This document shows positions 6,161 through 6,485 of a stretch of DNA of 6,485 nt, in pieces. A program made the position numbers and the translations under genes. The notes beneath the pieces were generated by a model that was not told the origin of the DNA, ran no database searches, and saw only the letters and a program-made list of their open reading frames with translations. The DNA is from Methylacidiphilum sp. (GTDB lineage: Bacteria; Verrucomicrobiota; Verrucomicrobiia; CAIQCK01). The DNA lies in assembly GCA_020718125.1 (NCBI GenBank), contig DYDC01000153.1, forward strand, positions 1-6,485, read 5' to 3'. Position 1 is the first letter of the stretch. The number at the start of each line of letters is the position of its first letter.

Positions 6161-6485
6161 ATGAAATCAGATTTCCAACGGACGACGGAGAAGGAGAACA
6201 AGCTGAGCGGTGTGCGTGAGATCGTGGCACTGGGGGATATGGGCTGCACTGGCTTCGACGACCGGAGCAAGGCGGTGTTCGCGGACATCCTGCGCCAGCG
6301 GAACGATCTGTTCCTCATCACGGGCGACCTCACCCTGAACGGGGCTGCGGACCAATTCGCGGAGGTGATCGGCTTCTGCAATGCGCAGGCGCGCGCGCCG
6401 GTGTTCGCGCTTTGCGGCAACCATGACGTGGCCGGCTATGCGGAATCCTGCGGCCTGGGTTGTTATGCCATCGTTTGGAAACGTC
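6161..6485 (+). CDS. Calcineurin-like metallophosphoesterase (partial, cut by the window edge)
   Basis: The first 108 residues of a gene that continues beyond the right edge. After a polar start (MKSDFQRTTEKENK) the frame shows a metallophosphoesterase pattern: VALGDMGC (23-29), LITGDLTLNGAADQF (52-66) and FALCGNHDV (82-90). These correspond to the D-x-H, GD and GNHD metal-ligand motifs of the calcineurin-like family (PF00149). The first motif reads D26-M-G, so the usual histidine is absent. Such enzymes hydrolyse phosphomono- or diesters with a two-metal centre; the substrate cannot be told from this fragment. An alternative start is ATG 6143. It lies 112 bp after serS, with no clear promoter between. 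Confidence 0.8.
   Translation, partial: MKSDFQRTTEKENKLSGVREIVALGDMGCTGFDDRSKAVFADILRQRNDLFLITGDLTLNGAADQFAEVIGFCNAQARAPVFALCGNHDVAGYAESCGLGCYAIVWKR

Overview
The window is a piece of an ordinary bacterial chromosome with high G+C. I infer Verrucomicrobiota (Limisphaerales/Pedosphaera-like) or a neighbour in the PVC group. The basis is the style of the HU-like protein, the split AAA ATPase family and the general codon use. This is judgement from sequence, not a search result. No phage, IS element, CRISPR array or defence system was found.

Layout. At the left, two tRNA genes on the minus strand (tRNA-Lys CTT, then tRNA-Leu TAG, both with encoded CCA) form a small stable-RNA unit. It is driven by a clear sigma-70-type promoter with a GC-rich discriminator. 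Back to back with it, a second strong promoter drives a plus-strand integral membrane protein of the UPF0104 / LPG_synthase_TM family. Next on the plus strand is a class II CCA-adding tRNA nucleotidyltransferase with an HD domain. Its 3' end overlaps, tail to tail by 22 bp, a minus-strand AAA ATPase gene. That gene has lost the piece coding for its Walker A region and is also frameshifted. A 320 bp gap with inverted repeats and the HU promoter follows. Then come a 101-residue HU-family DNA-binding protein with a strong Shine-Dalgarno, a rho-independent terminator, serS (seryl-tRNA synthetase), and the start of a metallophosphoesterase gene that runs off the right edge.

Together. Much of the window serves translation: two tRNAs, the enzyme that builds or repairs tRNA 3' CCA ends, and SerRS. 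The genes look like separate transcription units, each with its own promoter, rather than one operon. For both cca and serS the best promoter places the predicted transcription start within a few bases of the start codon, and neither has a Shine-Dalgarno, so both may be leaderless mRNAs. HU and the metallophosphoesterase do have Shine-Dalgarno-like sites.

I do not see a previously undescribed system. The points most worth a second look are the internally deleted ATPase, the two candidate leaderless genes, the mirror-image divergent promoters, and the unusual C-terminal tail of SerRS.
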